This document shows positions 6,669 to 14,462 of a stretch of 14,610 nucleotides of DNA, piece after piece (the stretch's first letter is position 1; the number at the start of each line of letters is the position of its first letter). The position numbers and the translations under genes were made by a program. Source of the DNA: an uncultured Eubacteriales bacterium (GTDB lineage Bacteria; Bacillota; Clostridia; Oscillospirales; Acutalibacteraceae); assembly GCA_934444895.1 (NCBI GenBank), contig CAKSDA010000035.1:1-14610 (forward strand), written 5' to 3'. The notes under the pieces are model-generated. The model worked only from the letters and a program-made list of their open reading frames with translations. It did not search any database and had not been told where the DNA came from.

Positions 6669-9600
6669 ATGGCAGAACTTGAATTTCACAAGGTGTTTGA
6701 CAAAATTATTTCAGCTGAACTGGCCGGGGCTATACCTGCGGGCAGGGTAAATAAATGCGATATTGATATAAAAAGCCGTACGCTTGACACCGATATCGAA
6801 TTTTCAACATATGCTCAGAATAATTTGCTTGAAAATTTTAAAAGCGAAGTTGAAAGGGCTCTTAAACTGAACAAAATTTCGGTTAAGGTCTCCTTTAAAC
6901 CGGAATGCCTCACAGATGATGCCTGCAGAGACATAGTCGAACGCATAAAGCATAAAAACGGATTGCTGAACGGATTTTTTAGTTCTGCAGAATACTCGCT
7001 TAAAGAAGATGTGCTCACCGTAAATCTTAAACTCGGCGGGCTTAAAACTATTTTGGAATCAGGCTTTGAAAAGCAATTTAATGAAATTTGCCGCTTAGAA
7101 TTCAACCGTATTGTTAAAATTGAATTTACGGGCAAAACGGAAAATGACGCTGAGTTTGTTCCGCCTAAATCGGTTGCAACTCCGCCGGCAGCGCTTAAAC
7201 AGAGTGCAAAACCTGAAAAACCGGTTAAAGGCACAGTCGCAGGCACAACTTTGGTAACCAGGGTAAGAAATGACAACCCTCCCGCAGACGGGCTTTTTGT
7301 ATATCTTGATTCGGCAAGGCCGTTCTACGGGAGAATTCCAAACGAAGAACCCATGCGCATGATAGATATTGCGCCTGAAGAGCAGACGGTTTTAGTTTAC
7401 GGAGAGGTAGTAGGATTTGAAAAAAATCTTACAAAGAAGGGCGACAAATTCAGAATTAATTTTAAAATAAGCGATTACAGTAATACCCTTTCGGCAAAAA
7501 TGCTTATAGACCGCGATAAAATTTCAAGAATTCAGCCGCTGGAGCAGGGCAATTTTATTCTGCTTGCAGGAGATTACAGCTTTGATGACTGGGAGAAAGA
7601 CTATGTTGTAAAGCCCAGGGGAATGGCAATATTGGACAGATATGAAGAGACTGATACTTCCGATAGAAAAAGGGTTGAGCTCCACTGCCATACAAATATG
7701 TCGGCCAAGGATGCAGTGTCATCTGCCGGAAAGCTTATTAAAACCGCATATAACTGGGGACACAAAGCCATAGCCATAACCGACCACGGTGTGGTTCAGT
7801 CTTTCCCGGCAGCGGCAGAGGCGGTAAAGGGAATCAGAAAATCCGGCGGAGAATTTAAGGTGATTTACGGCGTAGAAGGATATTTTGCCGATGACACCAA
7901 GGGCGAAACCGAACTGTCTAAGCTTCAAAGGTATCATCAAATTATTCTGGTGAAAAATCTTACGGGACTTAAAAATTTGTATAAACTTGTTTCCGAAGCG
8001 CATGTTAACGATTTTTACAAGCGGCCGGTTACAAGGAAAAGCAAACTCATAGAAAACAGAGAGGGGCTGCTTATAGGCAGCGCCTGCGAGGCAGGAGAGC
8101 TTTATCGCGCAATAATTGCGGGAGCGGATGATGAAGAACTTTTAAAAATCGCCGATTTTTATGATTATTTGGAGATACAGCCCATAGGTAACAATGAGTT
8201 TATGGTCAGAGATTCTTCAAAGCCGGACAAGGTAAACAAAAAAGGAGTTGTAACTCCCAATCCATACCGCTCGGTTACTTCGGTTGAAAAGATTAAAGAA
8301 TTTAACAAAAAAATTGTTGAGATAGGCGATAAGCTCAAAAAGCCCATTGTGGCAACCGGAGATGTTCATTTCTTAAAGAAGTCCGACGAAATTATAAGAA
8401 AAATTCTTCTTGCGGCACAGGGATTTGACGATTTCGATAATCAGGCTCCCCTTTATTTTAAAACAACCGATGAGATGCTTGAGGATTTCAGCTACTTCGG
8501 TGACCGAGCAGAGGAATTTGTTATAGATAATCCAAATAAAATAGCCGATATGATAGACGAGGGAGTAATTCCGGTGCCGGAAGGAAACTATCCTCCGGTT
8601 ATAGAAGGCTCGGACGATATGCTGAGGGAAATATGCTGGGATCGTGCAAAGAATACATATGAGCATAACGGCGAAATTCCTGAAATTGTTTCCAAGCGTC
8701 TTTCAAAGGAGCTTGACGGTGTTATAAATCACGGATATTCAATAATGTATGTTACCGCGCAAAAGCTTGTATCATACAGTGAGGAACACGGTTATTTAGT
8801 AGGATCGCGTGGATCGGTAGGATCGTCTTTTGTGGCTACTATGGCGGGCATTTCAGAGGTAAATCCCCTGCCCCCACATTATTACTGCCCCAAATGCAGG
8901 TGGAGCAAATTCTTTAAAAGCAGTGAGGTTGGTTCAGGATTTGACCTGCCTGAAAAAGACTGCCCGGAATGCGGCACTCCGCTTAAGCGAGACGGCCATG
9001 ATATTCCCTTTGAAACTTTTTTGGGATTCAAGGGAGATAAGGTCCCGGATATTGATCTTAACTTCTCCGATGAATATCAAACAGAGGTACAAAAATACAC
9101 CGAGACCCTTTTCGGCAGAGAAAATGTGTTTAAGGCCGGAACGATTTCGACAATTGCAGAAAAGACGGCATTCGGATATGTTAAGGCTTATTGTGAGAAA
9201 AAGGAAATAACCTTGAGCCGCGCAGAAATGGAAAGGCTGGCTAAATTGGTTGAAAGCTCGGAAATAAAAGCAACAACCGGTCAGCATCCTGCCGGAATGG
9301 TAGTTGTTCCGAGGGACAACACCATATATGATTTTTGTCCAATTCAGCATCCGGCGGATGATTCAAAATCGGATGTGCTTACAACACATTTTGATTTCCA
9401 TTCCATTCATGATACTATTTTAAAGCTTGACGAACTCGGCCATGTAGTTCCCACAACATATAAATATTTAGAGGAATATACCGGCGTTTCGGTAAGCGAT
9501 GTTTCTATGTCCGATCCACAGGTTTACAGCTTGTTTACTTCAACCGAAGCGTTGGGGGTAACTCCGCAGGAAATTGAATCAAAAACCGGCACTTTTGGAA

Positions 9601-10496
9601 TTCCGGAGTTTGGAACATCGTTTGTCCGCGAAATGCTGCTTGACTGTAAACCCAAAAACTTTTCAGATTTGCTTCAGATATCGGGACTGTCCCACGGAAC
9701 CGATGTTTGGCTCGGCAATGCAAAGGATCTTATAGACAGGGGTATATGCACCATTTCCGAGGTTATAGGTACCCGTGATAACATAATGGTATATCTTATA
9801 AATCAGGGAATGGACGAGGGCAGAGCCTTTAAAATAACCGAAACGGTAAGAAAGGGACTTGTAGCAAAAGGAAAGGTTTCCGAAGAGGAATGGGAAGCTA
9901 TGGAGGATGATATGCGCGCGGTAAATGTTCCGGAGTGGTATATCGCTTCCTGCAAAAAAATCAAATACATGTTCCCAAAAGCTCATGCTGCGGCGTATGT
10001 TATTTCGGCTCTTCGCATAGCATGGTATAAGGTGCATTATCCGCTGGCGTTTTATTGCGCCTACTTTACTGCAAGACCGGGAGATGTTGACATTGTTACC
10101 CTTCTTAAAGGCAAGGACGCCGTTAAGAGACTTTTAAGGGAAATAAAAGCAAAAGGCAGAGAGGCCAGCAACAAGGAAACTGCGGTATATAACAATATGC
10201 TTATTTTCAATGAGATGCTTTGCAGGGGTCTTGAAATTCTGCCGATTGATTTAAAAAAATCTCATGCTGTCAGATACAAAATTGAAGACGGTAAAATGCG
10301 CCCGCCATTTGGCGCTCTTGACGGAATAGGCGACAAGGCGGCGTATGCAATTTATGAGGCGGCTCAAAAGGGCGACTTTATAAGTAAAGAAGAGTTCCGT
10401 GTGGAATCAGGCGTATCCAAGACCATCATTGCCAATTTGGACGAAATGGGAGTGCTTTCAGGGTTACCGGATACTAACCAGCTTTCTTTGTTTTAA
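6669..10496 (+). CDS. polC: PolC-type DNA polymerase III alpha subunit lacking the proofreading exonuclease domain
   Basis: Gram-positive replicative polymerase catalytic subunit. The frame is intact for 1275 residues; Bacillus PolC is about 1437. Domains seen: N-terminal domain (about 1-160), a Pro/Lys-rich linker, an OB fold (about 225-325), and PHP with metal-ligand-type residues His339, His341, Asp348, His373, Glu403, His423, Cys473, Asp565, His567. The zinc finger has Cys740, 743, 765, 768 and the palm has Asp794 and Asp796 (VPDIDLNFS) and Asp921 (LKLDELGH). The C-terminal QLSLF (1271-1275) is a clamp-binding motif. The DnaQ-like exonuclease that normally splits PHP is missing: YGVEGYFADD (400-409) is joined by about 12 residues to YHQIILVKNLTGL (422-434), and no DxETTG motif occurs anywhere. 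ATG 6669 follows AAGGA (6656-6660) by eight bases. Identity is certain; the loss is inferred by comparison with Bacillus PolC from memory. Confidence 0.97.
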   Translation: MAELEFHKVFDKIISAELAGAIPAGRVNKCDIDIKSRTLDTDIEFSTYAQNNLLENFKSEVERALKLNKISVKVSFKPECLTDDACRDIVERIKHKNGLLNGFFSSAEYSLKEDVLTVNLKLGGLKTILESGFEKQFNEICRLEFNRIVKIEFTGKTENDAEFVPPKSVATPPAALKQSAKPEKPVKGTVAGTTLVTRVRNDNPPADGLFVYLDSARPFYGRIPNEEPMRMIDIAPEEQTVLVYGEVVGFEKNLTKKGDKFRINFKISDYSNTLSAKMLIDRDKISRIQPLEQGNFILLAGDYSFDDWEKDYVVKPRGMAILDRYEETDTSDRKRVELHCHTNMSAKDAVSSAGKLIKTAYNWGHKAIAITDHGVVQSFPAAAEAVKGIRKSGGEFKVIYGVEGYFADDTKGETELSKLQRYHQIILVKNLTGLKNLYKLVSEAHVNDFYKRPVTRKSKLIENREGLLIGSACEAGELYRAIIAGADDEELLKIADFYDYLEIQPIGNNEFMVRDSSKPDKVNKKGVVTPNPYRSVTSVEKIKEFNKKIVEIGDKLKKPIVATGDVHFLKKSDEIIRKILLAAQGFDDFDNQAPLYFKTTDEMLEDFSYFGDRAEEFVIDNPNKIADMIDEGVIPVPEGNYPPVIEGSDDMLREICWDRAKNTYEHNGEIPEIVSKRLSKELDGVINHGYSIMYVTAQKLVSYSEEHGYLVGSRGSVGSSFVATMAGISEVNPLPPHYYCPKCRWSKFFKSSEVGSGFDLPEKDCPECGTPLKRDGHDIPFETFLGFKGDKVPDIDLNFSDEYQTEVQKYTETLFGRENVFKAGTISTIAEKTAFGYVKAYCEKKEITLSRAEMERLAKLVESSEIKATTGQHPAGMVVVPRDNTIYDFCPIQHPADDSKSDVLTTHFDFHSIHDTILKLDELGHVVPTTYKYLEEYTGVSVSDVSMSDPQVYSLFTSTEALGVTPQEIESKTGTFGIPEFGTSFVREMLLDCKPKNFSDLLQISGLSHGTDVWLGNAKDLIDRGICTISEVIGTRDNIMVYLINQGMDEGRAFKITETVRKGLVAKGKVSEEEWEAMEDDMRAVNVPEWYIASCKKIKYMFPKAHAAAYVISALRIAWYKVHYPLAFYCAYFTARPGDVDIVTLLKGKDAVKRLLREIKAKGREASNKETAVYNNMLIFNEMLCRGLEILPIDLKKSHAVRYKIEDGKMRPPFGALDGIGDKAAYAIYEAAQKGDFISKEEFRVESGVSKTIIANLDEMGVLSGLPDTNQLSLF

Positions 10497-10537
10497 AGTT
10501 CAGTTTGCTTTTAATATAGGCAGTCATAGGTGATCTT

Positions 10538-11107
10538 ATGTTTTTTTTGAAAAATCGACATGATCGTTACGATGATATAGATCTTGAAAGGATTGTTTTA
10601 AGAGAGCCGGAGTTGTCCGACGCGGAAGATGTATATGAATTTTGTTCCAATCCGGCGGCATCAAGGTATTCGGACTGGGAACCCCATCGCAGCGTTTATG
10701 ATTCCAAAGATTATATTGCTTATCTTAAAAGCCGCAAACAAAGCAAAGAAATGGCTTATACCTGGTTTGCGGAGCTGAAAGAGACAGGAAAGGTTATCGG
10801 CACTGTCAGTGTTATAAAAAATGATTCCACAGGGCTTATACGAACGGTGGGATATACATTCAGCGAAAAGTTTCATCATAAAGGCTATGCAACCGAAGCA
10901 CTGCGCGGTCTTGTTAAATATCTTTTCAGTGAAAAGGGCGTTGTGCGAATTGAGGCAAAGGTAATGCCGCAAAACCTGCCGTCTGTAAAACTTCTTAAAA
11001 GGGTTGGCTTTGAAAACGAGGGAATTTCAAAAGGGGGAGCCGTTTGCAGGAATCAGTATGTGGATGTATATATTTTCTGTTTGACTGCAAAAATGTATCG
11101 TTTATAA
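10538..11107 (+). CDS. GNAT-family N-acetyltransferase (RimJ/RimL-like)
   Basis: Predicted cytoplasmic acetyl-CoA-dependent N-acetyltransferase of the Acetyltransf_3 type; substrate unknown. The 189 residues show the family layout: beta-1 and helix-1 with LREPELSDAEDVYEF (21-35), GKVIGTVSVIKND (84-96), GYTFSEKFHHKGYATEAL (105-122) containing the acetyl-CoA pyrophosphate-binding loop (His113 to Ala118), and the closing NLPSVKLLKRVGFENEG (147-163). ATG 10538 has AGGTGAT (10528-10534) just upstream. It lies 41 bases after polC with no terminator between, so it is probably co-transcribed with it, and the strong terminator at 11202 ends the unit. RimJ/RimL proteins modify ribosomal protein N-termini, but this broad family includes antibiotic and metabolite acetyltransferases, so the target is left open. 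Confidence 0.85.
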   Translation: MFFLKNRHDRYDDIDLERIVLREPELSDAEDVYEFCSNPAASRYSDWEPHRSVYDSKDYIAYLKSRKQSKEMAYTWFAELKETGKVIGTVSVIKNDSTGLIRTVGYTFSEKFHHKGYATEALRGLVKYLFSEKGVVRIEAKVMPQNLPSVKLLKRVGFENEGISKGGAVCRNQYVDVYIFCLTAKMYRL

Positions 11108-11201
11108 AGGCAATTAATATTGTTTTTTGTTGTTTCAAAACCTGAAATGCGGCAGGCCCGCGGAGTATTTTTTATGAGGTCAGAATTGCGATAAAAATGT
11201 A

Positions 11202-11241
11202 TAAAAGTGCCCGGGATTTAAATCCCGGGCACTTTTAATTA
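11202..11241. terminator. Strong bidirectional intrinsic terminator
   Basis: Bases 11202-11237 form a perfect 36-base palindrome with GTGCCCGGGATT in the left arm and AATCCCGGGCAC in the right, flanked by AAAA on the left and TTTT on the right. In RNA this gives a very stable stem plus a T-tract in either direction. It closes the pyrH-to-GNAT transcription unit and insulates the next gene. Confidence 0.9.
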
Positions 11242-11346
11242 TAATCTGCAATATGCAAACATATTAATAATATATATAAATTTACGATAATAACGCTGAA
11301 TTATTGTGCAACATTAACAAATAAAGTGACAGAAAGCATTTAAAGG

Positions 11347-11374
11347 TTGCAATTTTGAAACCTTTGGGTATAAT
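11347..11374 (+). promoter_or_regulatory. Sigma-A-type promoter of the M23 peptidase gene
   Basis: TTGCAA (11347-11352) and perfect TATAAT (11369-11374) with a 16-base spacer, predicting a transcript start near 11381 and a leader of about 47 bases. AAAGGTT (11342-11348) and AACCTTT (11359-11365) form an inverted repeat over the -35 region, and AACCTTT recurs at 11401-11407. Confidence 0.65.
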
Positions 11375-11386
11375 TGTAATATACTT

Positions 11387-11403
11387 TGTTACAAATATGT
11401 AAC
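11387..11403 (+). promoter_or_regulatory. WalR (YycF)-like binding box
   Basis: TGTTAC-AAATA-TGTAAC matches the published WalR consensus (TGTWAH, five bases, TGTWAH) at every defined position. It lies just downstream of the predicted transcript start and seven bases before the AAAGGAGG ribosome site. In Bacillus, promoter-downstream WalR sites tend to repress, and WalRK controls wall hydrolases, which fits the M23 product. GTTAC/GTAAC could also form a weak hairpin. Confidence 0.5.
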
Positions 11404-11427
11404 CTTTTGAAAGGAGGACAACGACAA

Positions 11428-12711
11428 ATGAAATATGTTTTTAAAAAGTTCGTTTCAGTATTTCAAAATGCTTTTACAAAAGCTTTGTCGGTTATTCGTC
11501 CGCTTTGTTCATCGGTTACCGGTTTGTTTTTTAAAACTTCAAGAGTTTTCGCAGCCATTGCCGCCGCCGTAGTGTTGGCGCTCGGATCGGCAACGGTTGC
11601 TTTAGCAGGTGCAGTTGTAGCTTATGATGTTATTTATAACGGCGACATAATATGTACCGTAAAACAGGTGTCGGATTTACAAAACGCAAAAAATCTGGCA
11701 GTTGAAAAGATTAACAATCCGGAATGTAATTCGGAAATTATAAATGTTAAGCTCAACCAGACAATTGTTTCTTCAAAAAATCTTGTAACTGCAGAAGATC
11801 TTTCAGATATAATTATAAAAAAATCAGAAAACATTGTTAAAATTGCAGTGCTTAACATAAATAACAAAAGCATTGCCATGGCAGACGCAGAAAACACAAT
11901 AACCACTGCGCTTAATGAATATATTGGTAAGCACAAAGTGCTTACAGGCAGTGAAAATCTTGAACTCACAAACGATGTTTCGGTTGAAAGCATTTATACT
12001 ACAAAAGAAGCAGCCGAAGCTTTACCGCTTGCCTCAACATCTGTTCTTGAGGACAATAATGTGCCTTTTACGGCAACACAAACCGTTACCGAAACAAGAG
12101 AAATACCATATAGCACAAAAAAGAACAACAGCGACAAATTTTATGCCGGTACCGAAAAGGTGGAAACCGAAGGCAAAGCCGGTGTAGAGGAACTTACCTA
12201 TAAAATCGTTTCGGTAAACGGCAGTCAAACCGAAAAACAGCTTGTTTCATCAAGGGTTGTTGTTTCTCCGGTGGACAAGGTTGTAACCGTCGGAACCAAA
12301 AAGATTTCAAATAAAAACAACAGCACAAGCACCATTATGTGTTGGCCGGTGCAAAGGGTGGCCGGTTCATATGTCAGTTCCTATGTTGGGGACGGAAGAG
12401 GCCATAAGGGAATGGATATCGTAGCAAAAGCAGGAACTCCTATCTTTGCGGGTGCCTCAGGTACGGTTGTGTCCGCCTCGTATGACAGATCAGGTTATGG
12501 TAATTGCATTATTATAGATCATCACAATGGATACAGGAGTTTATATGCTCACTGCAGCACAATGCTTGTTAAGGTTGGAGATACCGTTAGCAAGGGTGAA
12601 AATATTGCAACGGTAGGCAGGACAGGCAGAGCAACCGGAAATCATCTGCACTTTGAAGTAAGAAAGGGCAGCGAAATATTAAATCCTGCAAAGTTTATCG
12701 GAACAAACTAA
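11428..12711 (+). CDS. Membrane-anchored G5 and M23 domain peptidoglycan endopeptidase
   Basis: Predicted extracellular zinc metalloprotease that cuts peptidoglycan cross-bridges or stem peptides. With ATG 11428 it has 427 residues. A basic N-terminus is followed by a hydrophobic segment (about 40-65, FAAIAAAVVLALGSATVALAG), a signal anchor or signal peptide without a lipobox. Next comes a region of about 130 residues beginning YNGDIICTVKQVSDLQNA that is common before G5 in clostridial wall proteins, then a G5 domain (about 208-287, from PFTATQTVTETREIPYSTKK to VVVSPVDKVVTVGTK). The C-terminal M23 domain has ligands and catalytic residues His326 and Asp330 (GHKGMD), His375 (LYAHCS) and His406 and His408 (HLHFE). 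AAAGGAGG (11410-11417) lies ten bases upstream, which rules out the in-frame TTG at 11386. It has its own promoter and terminator and a WalR-like box in the leader. Confidence 0.93.
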   Translation: MKYVFKKFVSVFQNAFTKALSVIRPLCSSVTGLFFKTSRVFAAIAAAVVLALGSATVALAGAVVAYDVIYNGDIICTVKQVSDLQNAKNLAVEKINNPECNSEIINVKLNQTIVSSKNLVTAEDLSDIIIKKSENIVKIAVLNINNKSIAMADAENTITTALNEYIGKHKVLTGSENLELTNDVSVESIYTTKEAAEALPLASTSVLEDNNVPFTATQTVTETREIPYSTKKNNSDKFYAGTEKVETEGKAGVEELTYKIVSVNGSQTEKQLVSSRVVVSPVDKVVTVGTKKISNKNNSTSTIMCWPVQRVAGSYVSSYVGDGRGHKGMDIVAKAGTPIFAGASGTVVSASYDRSGYGNCIIIDHHNGYRSLYAHCSTMLVKVGDTVSKGENIATVGRTGRATGNHLHFEVRKGSEILNPAKFIGTN

Positions 12712-12737
12712 CAAAATATTATAAAACGGCAGTAATA

Positions 12738-12780
12738 TGCGCCCCAAAAGTATTTGGCTTTTGGGGCGCACTTTTTATTT
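12738..12780 (+). terminator. Intrinsic terminator of the M23 peptidase gene
   Basis: A perfect 13-bp stem (TGCGCCCCAAAAG at 12738-12750 with CTTTTGGGGCGCA at 12758-12770), a 7-base loop and a C-TTTTT-A-TTT tail. It lies 27 bases after the stop codon. On the opposite strand it has no immediate T-tract, so it would be weak for purB. Confidence 0.92.
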
Positions 12781-12828
12781 ATTGTGTTTTTGTTGCAATA
12801 GGTAGGGACACTTGATTTAAAATATTAT

Positions 12829-12872
12829 AATGGTTTTATAATTTTAAGCAGATCTATAATTTTAAAACCATT
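12829..12872. repeat. AT-rich inverted repeat in the convergent intergenic region
   Basis: AATGGTTTTA (12829-12838) is exactly inverted at 12863-12872 with a 24-base AT-rich loop. It lies between the converging M23 and purB genes. Read on the - strand it is followed by ATAATATTTT, so it may be a weak terminator for purB. The remaining sequence to the purB stop contains a short direct repeat (GTCGGCAACA then GTCGGAACA near 12960) and nothing else recognised. Confidence 0.35.
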
Positions 12873-12982
12873 TAATAATTTCGGTTTCTTTATAATTTGA
12901 AAATTTATAAGCTATAAATTAAACCTGTTTAGTGGGATACTAAGGCAAACCTACCCTTGGTCGGCAACAGTCGGAACAAACC

Positions 12983-14419
12983 TTAAACCTCAAGTTTGGA
13001 CCGGATTTCGCCTTTGTAGTATTTGCAAAGGAAAGGGGTAACCTCATTTTCTATAAACTCGTCCACCTGTGAAACCGAGCGGCCGATAAATAATGAGGGA
13101 TCCAGCATGGAGGCAAGCTCCTTTTCTGTAAGCGGAAAATCACTGTCATTTGCTATGCGTTCAATAAGATCGTTTTTACCACCGGCAAGTTTAACATTTG
13201 CAGCGGCAGCATGGGAATGTACCCTAAGCTTTTCGTGCAGCTGCTGCCGGTTTCCGCCCCTCTTTACAGACTCCATTAATATGTTTTCGGTTGCCATGAA
13301 AGGCAGTTTTTCCATAACGCGTTTGTAAACTATTTTATCATAAACCACAATGCCGCTGCTGATATTTAAATATATGTTAAGAATTGCATCGGTTGCAAGG
13401 AAGGCCTCGGCAACGGAAATGCGCTTGTTTGCAGAATCGTCAAGGGTTCTTTCAAACCACTGGGTCCCTGCGGTAAAGGCAGGGTTCAAAGCATCGGCAA
13501 TTACATATCTTGCAAGTGCAGAAATTCTTTCGCTGCGCATTGGATTGCGCTTATAAGGCATTGCGGAGGAACCTATTTGCTTCTTTTCAAAAGGTTCTTC
13601 CATTTCCTCAAAGGATTGCAAAATTCTCAGGTCGTTGGAAAATTTATATGAACTTTGAGCAATTCCGCTTAAGGCAGACAAAAAGTAAAAGTCGGTCTTT
13701 CTGGAATAAGTTTGTCCCGAAACGGGAACACAGCCGTTAAAATCCATTTCTTTTGCAATAAGATCCTCAAGTTTTTTAACCTTTTCCTCATCACCGTCAA
13801 AAAGCTCCATAAAGCTGGCTTGAGTTCCGGTGGTACCTTTTGAGCCCAGCAGTTTAAGATTGTTTAAATGATAGTCCAGGACTTTTATATCCTCCGACAG
13901 TTCATAAATCCAAAGGGTTGCCCTTTTCCCTACCGTAGTAAGCTGCGCCGGCTGCAAATGGGTATATGCAAGGCAGGGCATTGCCTTGTATTTTTTTGCA
14001 AATTCAGCCAGATTTTTTATTACCTGAGCCGCTTTTTTGATTATAATTTCAGAGGCTTTTTTCAGTATAATAACATCAGTGTTGTCGCCTACATAACAAG
14101 ATGTGGCACCGAGGTGAATAATCGGTTCGGCCAGAGGACATTGTTTGGAATATGCATATACATGCGACATAACATCGTGGCGGACTTCGCGCTCACGCTG
14201 CTCAGCAACATCATAATTAATATTATCTTTATGCTCTTCCATCTGAGCAATTTGCTCGCTTGTTATATTAAGTCCCAGTTCTTTTTCCGCTTTTGCCAAG
14301 GCAATCCACAGTCGGCGCCATGTGGTAAATTTAAAATCCTGAGAAAAAATATGCTGCATTTCAGCGCTTGCATAACGGGAAGAAAGGGGGGAAATATATT
14401 TGTCTGTTTGGGTATGCAT
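12983..14419 (-). CDS. purB: Adenylosuccinate lyase
   Basis: Cleaves SAICAR to AICAR and adenylosuccinate to AMP, releasing fumarate, in purine synthesis; a cytoplasmic homotetramer of the fumarase/aspartase superfamily. From ATG 14419 it has 478 residues, close to the longer ADSL form also found in animals rather than the 430-residue Bacillus type. Motifs: RHDVMSH (80-86), HLGATSCYVGDNTD (102-115), TYTHLQPAQ-like AYTHLQPAQLT (151-161, acid/base His154), and the superfamily signature GSSAMPYKRNP (283-293) with the flexible-loop catalytic serine. A GTG at 14428 would add three residues, but GGAGTG (14431-14426) is better used as the ribosome site for ATG 14419. The promoter is a near-perfect sigma-A site. 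No purine riboswitch fits in the short leader of about 50 bases. Confidence 0.97.
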   Translation of the reverse strand: MHTQTDKYISPLSSRYASAEMQHIFSQDFKFTTWRRLWIALAKAEKELGLNITSEQIAQMEEHKDNINYDVAEQREREVRHDVMSHVYAYSKQCPLAEPIIHLGATSCYVGDNTDVIILKKASEIIIKKAAQVIKNLAEFAKKYKAMPCLAYTHLQPAQLTTVGKRATLWIYELSEDIKVLDYHLNNLKLLGSKGTTGTQASFMELFDGDEEKVKKLEDLIAKEMDFNGCVPVSGQTYSRKTDFYFLSALSGIAQSSYKFSNDLRILQSFEEMEEPFEKKQIGSSAMPYKRNPMRSERISALARYVIADALNPAFTAGTQWFERTLDDSANKRISVAEAFLATDAILNIYLNISSGIVVYDKIVYKRVMEKLPFMATENILMESVKRGGNRQQLHEKLRVHSHAAAANVKLAGGKNDLIERIANDSDFPLTEKELASMLDPSLFIGRSVSQVDEFIENEVTPFLCKYYKGEIRSKLEV

Positions 14420-14462
14420 TTGCAACACTCCATGTACTTTAAATTTTGTGTTTATGTGCCCT

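Larger units (their letters stand above)
11108..11427. other. Intergenic region between GNAT gene and M23 peptidase gene
   Basis: This 320-base stretch has no supported gene. From left to right it holds about 90 bases with no clear element (a weak GCGG/CCGC stem near 11150 followed by TTTTTT), the bidirectional terminator at 11202-11241, about 100 AT-rich bases with nothing recognisable, and the promoter, WalR-like box and ribosome site of the M23 peptidase gene. Confidence 0.7.

Noticed and set aside
8923..9350. Open frames of about 95 and 138 codons on both strands within polC
   Set aside because: They overlap the zinc finger and palm of PolC and look like shadows of its codons.
11355..11385. 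An alternative M23 promoter (TTGAAA, 19-base spacer, TATACT)
   Set aside because: Spacing is poor compared with TTGCAA-N16-TATAAT in the same place.
11386..11427. A TTG start giving a 14-residue longer M23 peptidase
   Set aside because: It would place the AAAGGAGG ribosome site and the WalR-like box inside the coding region; ATG 11428 is correctly spaced.
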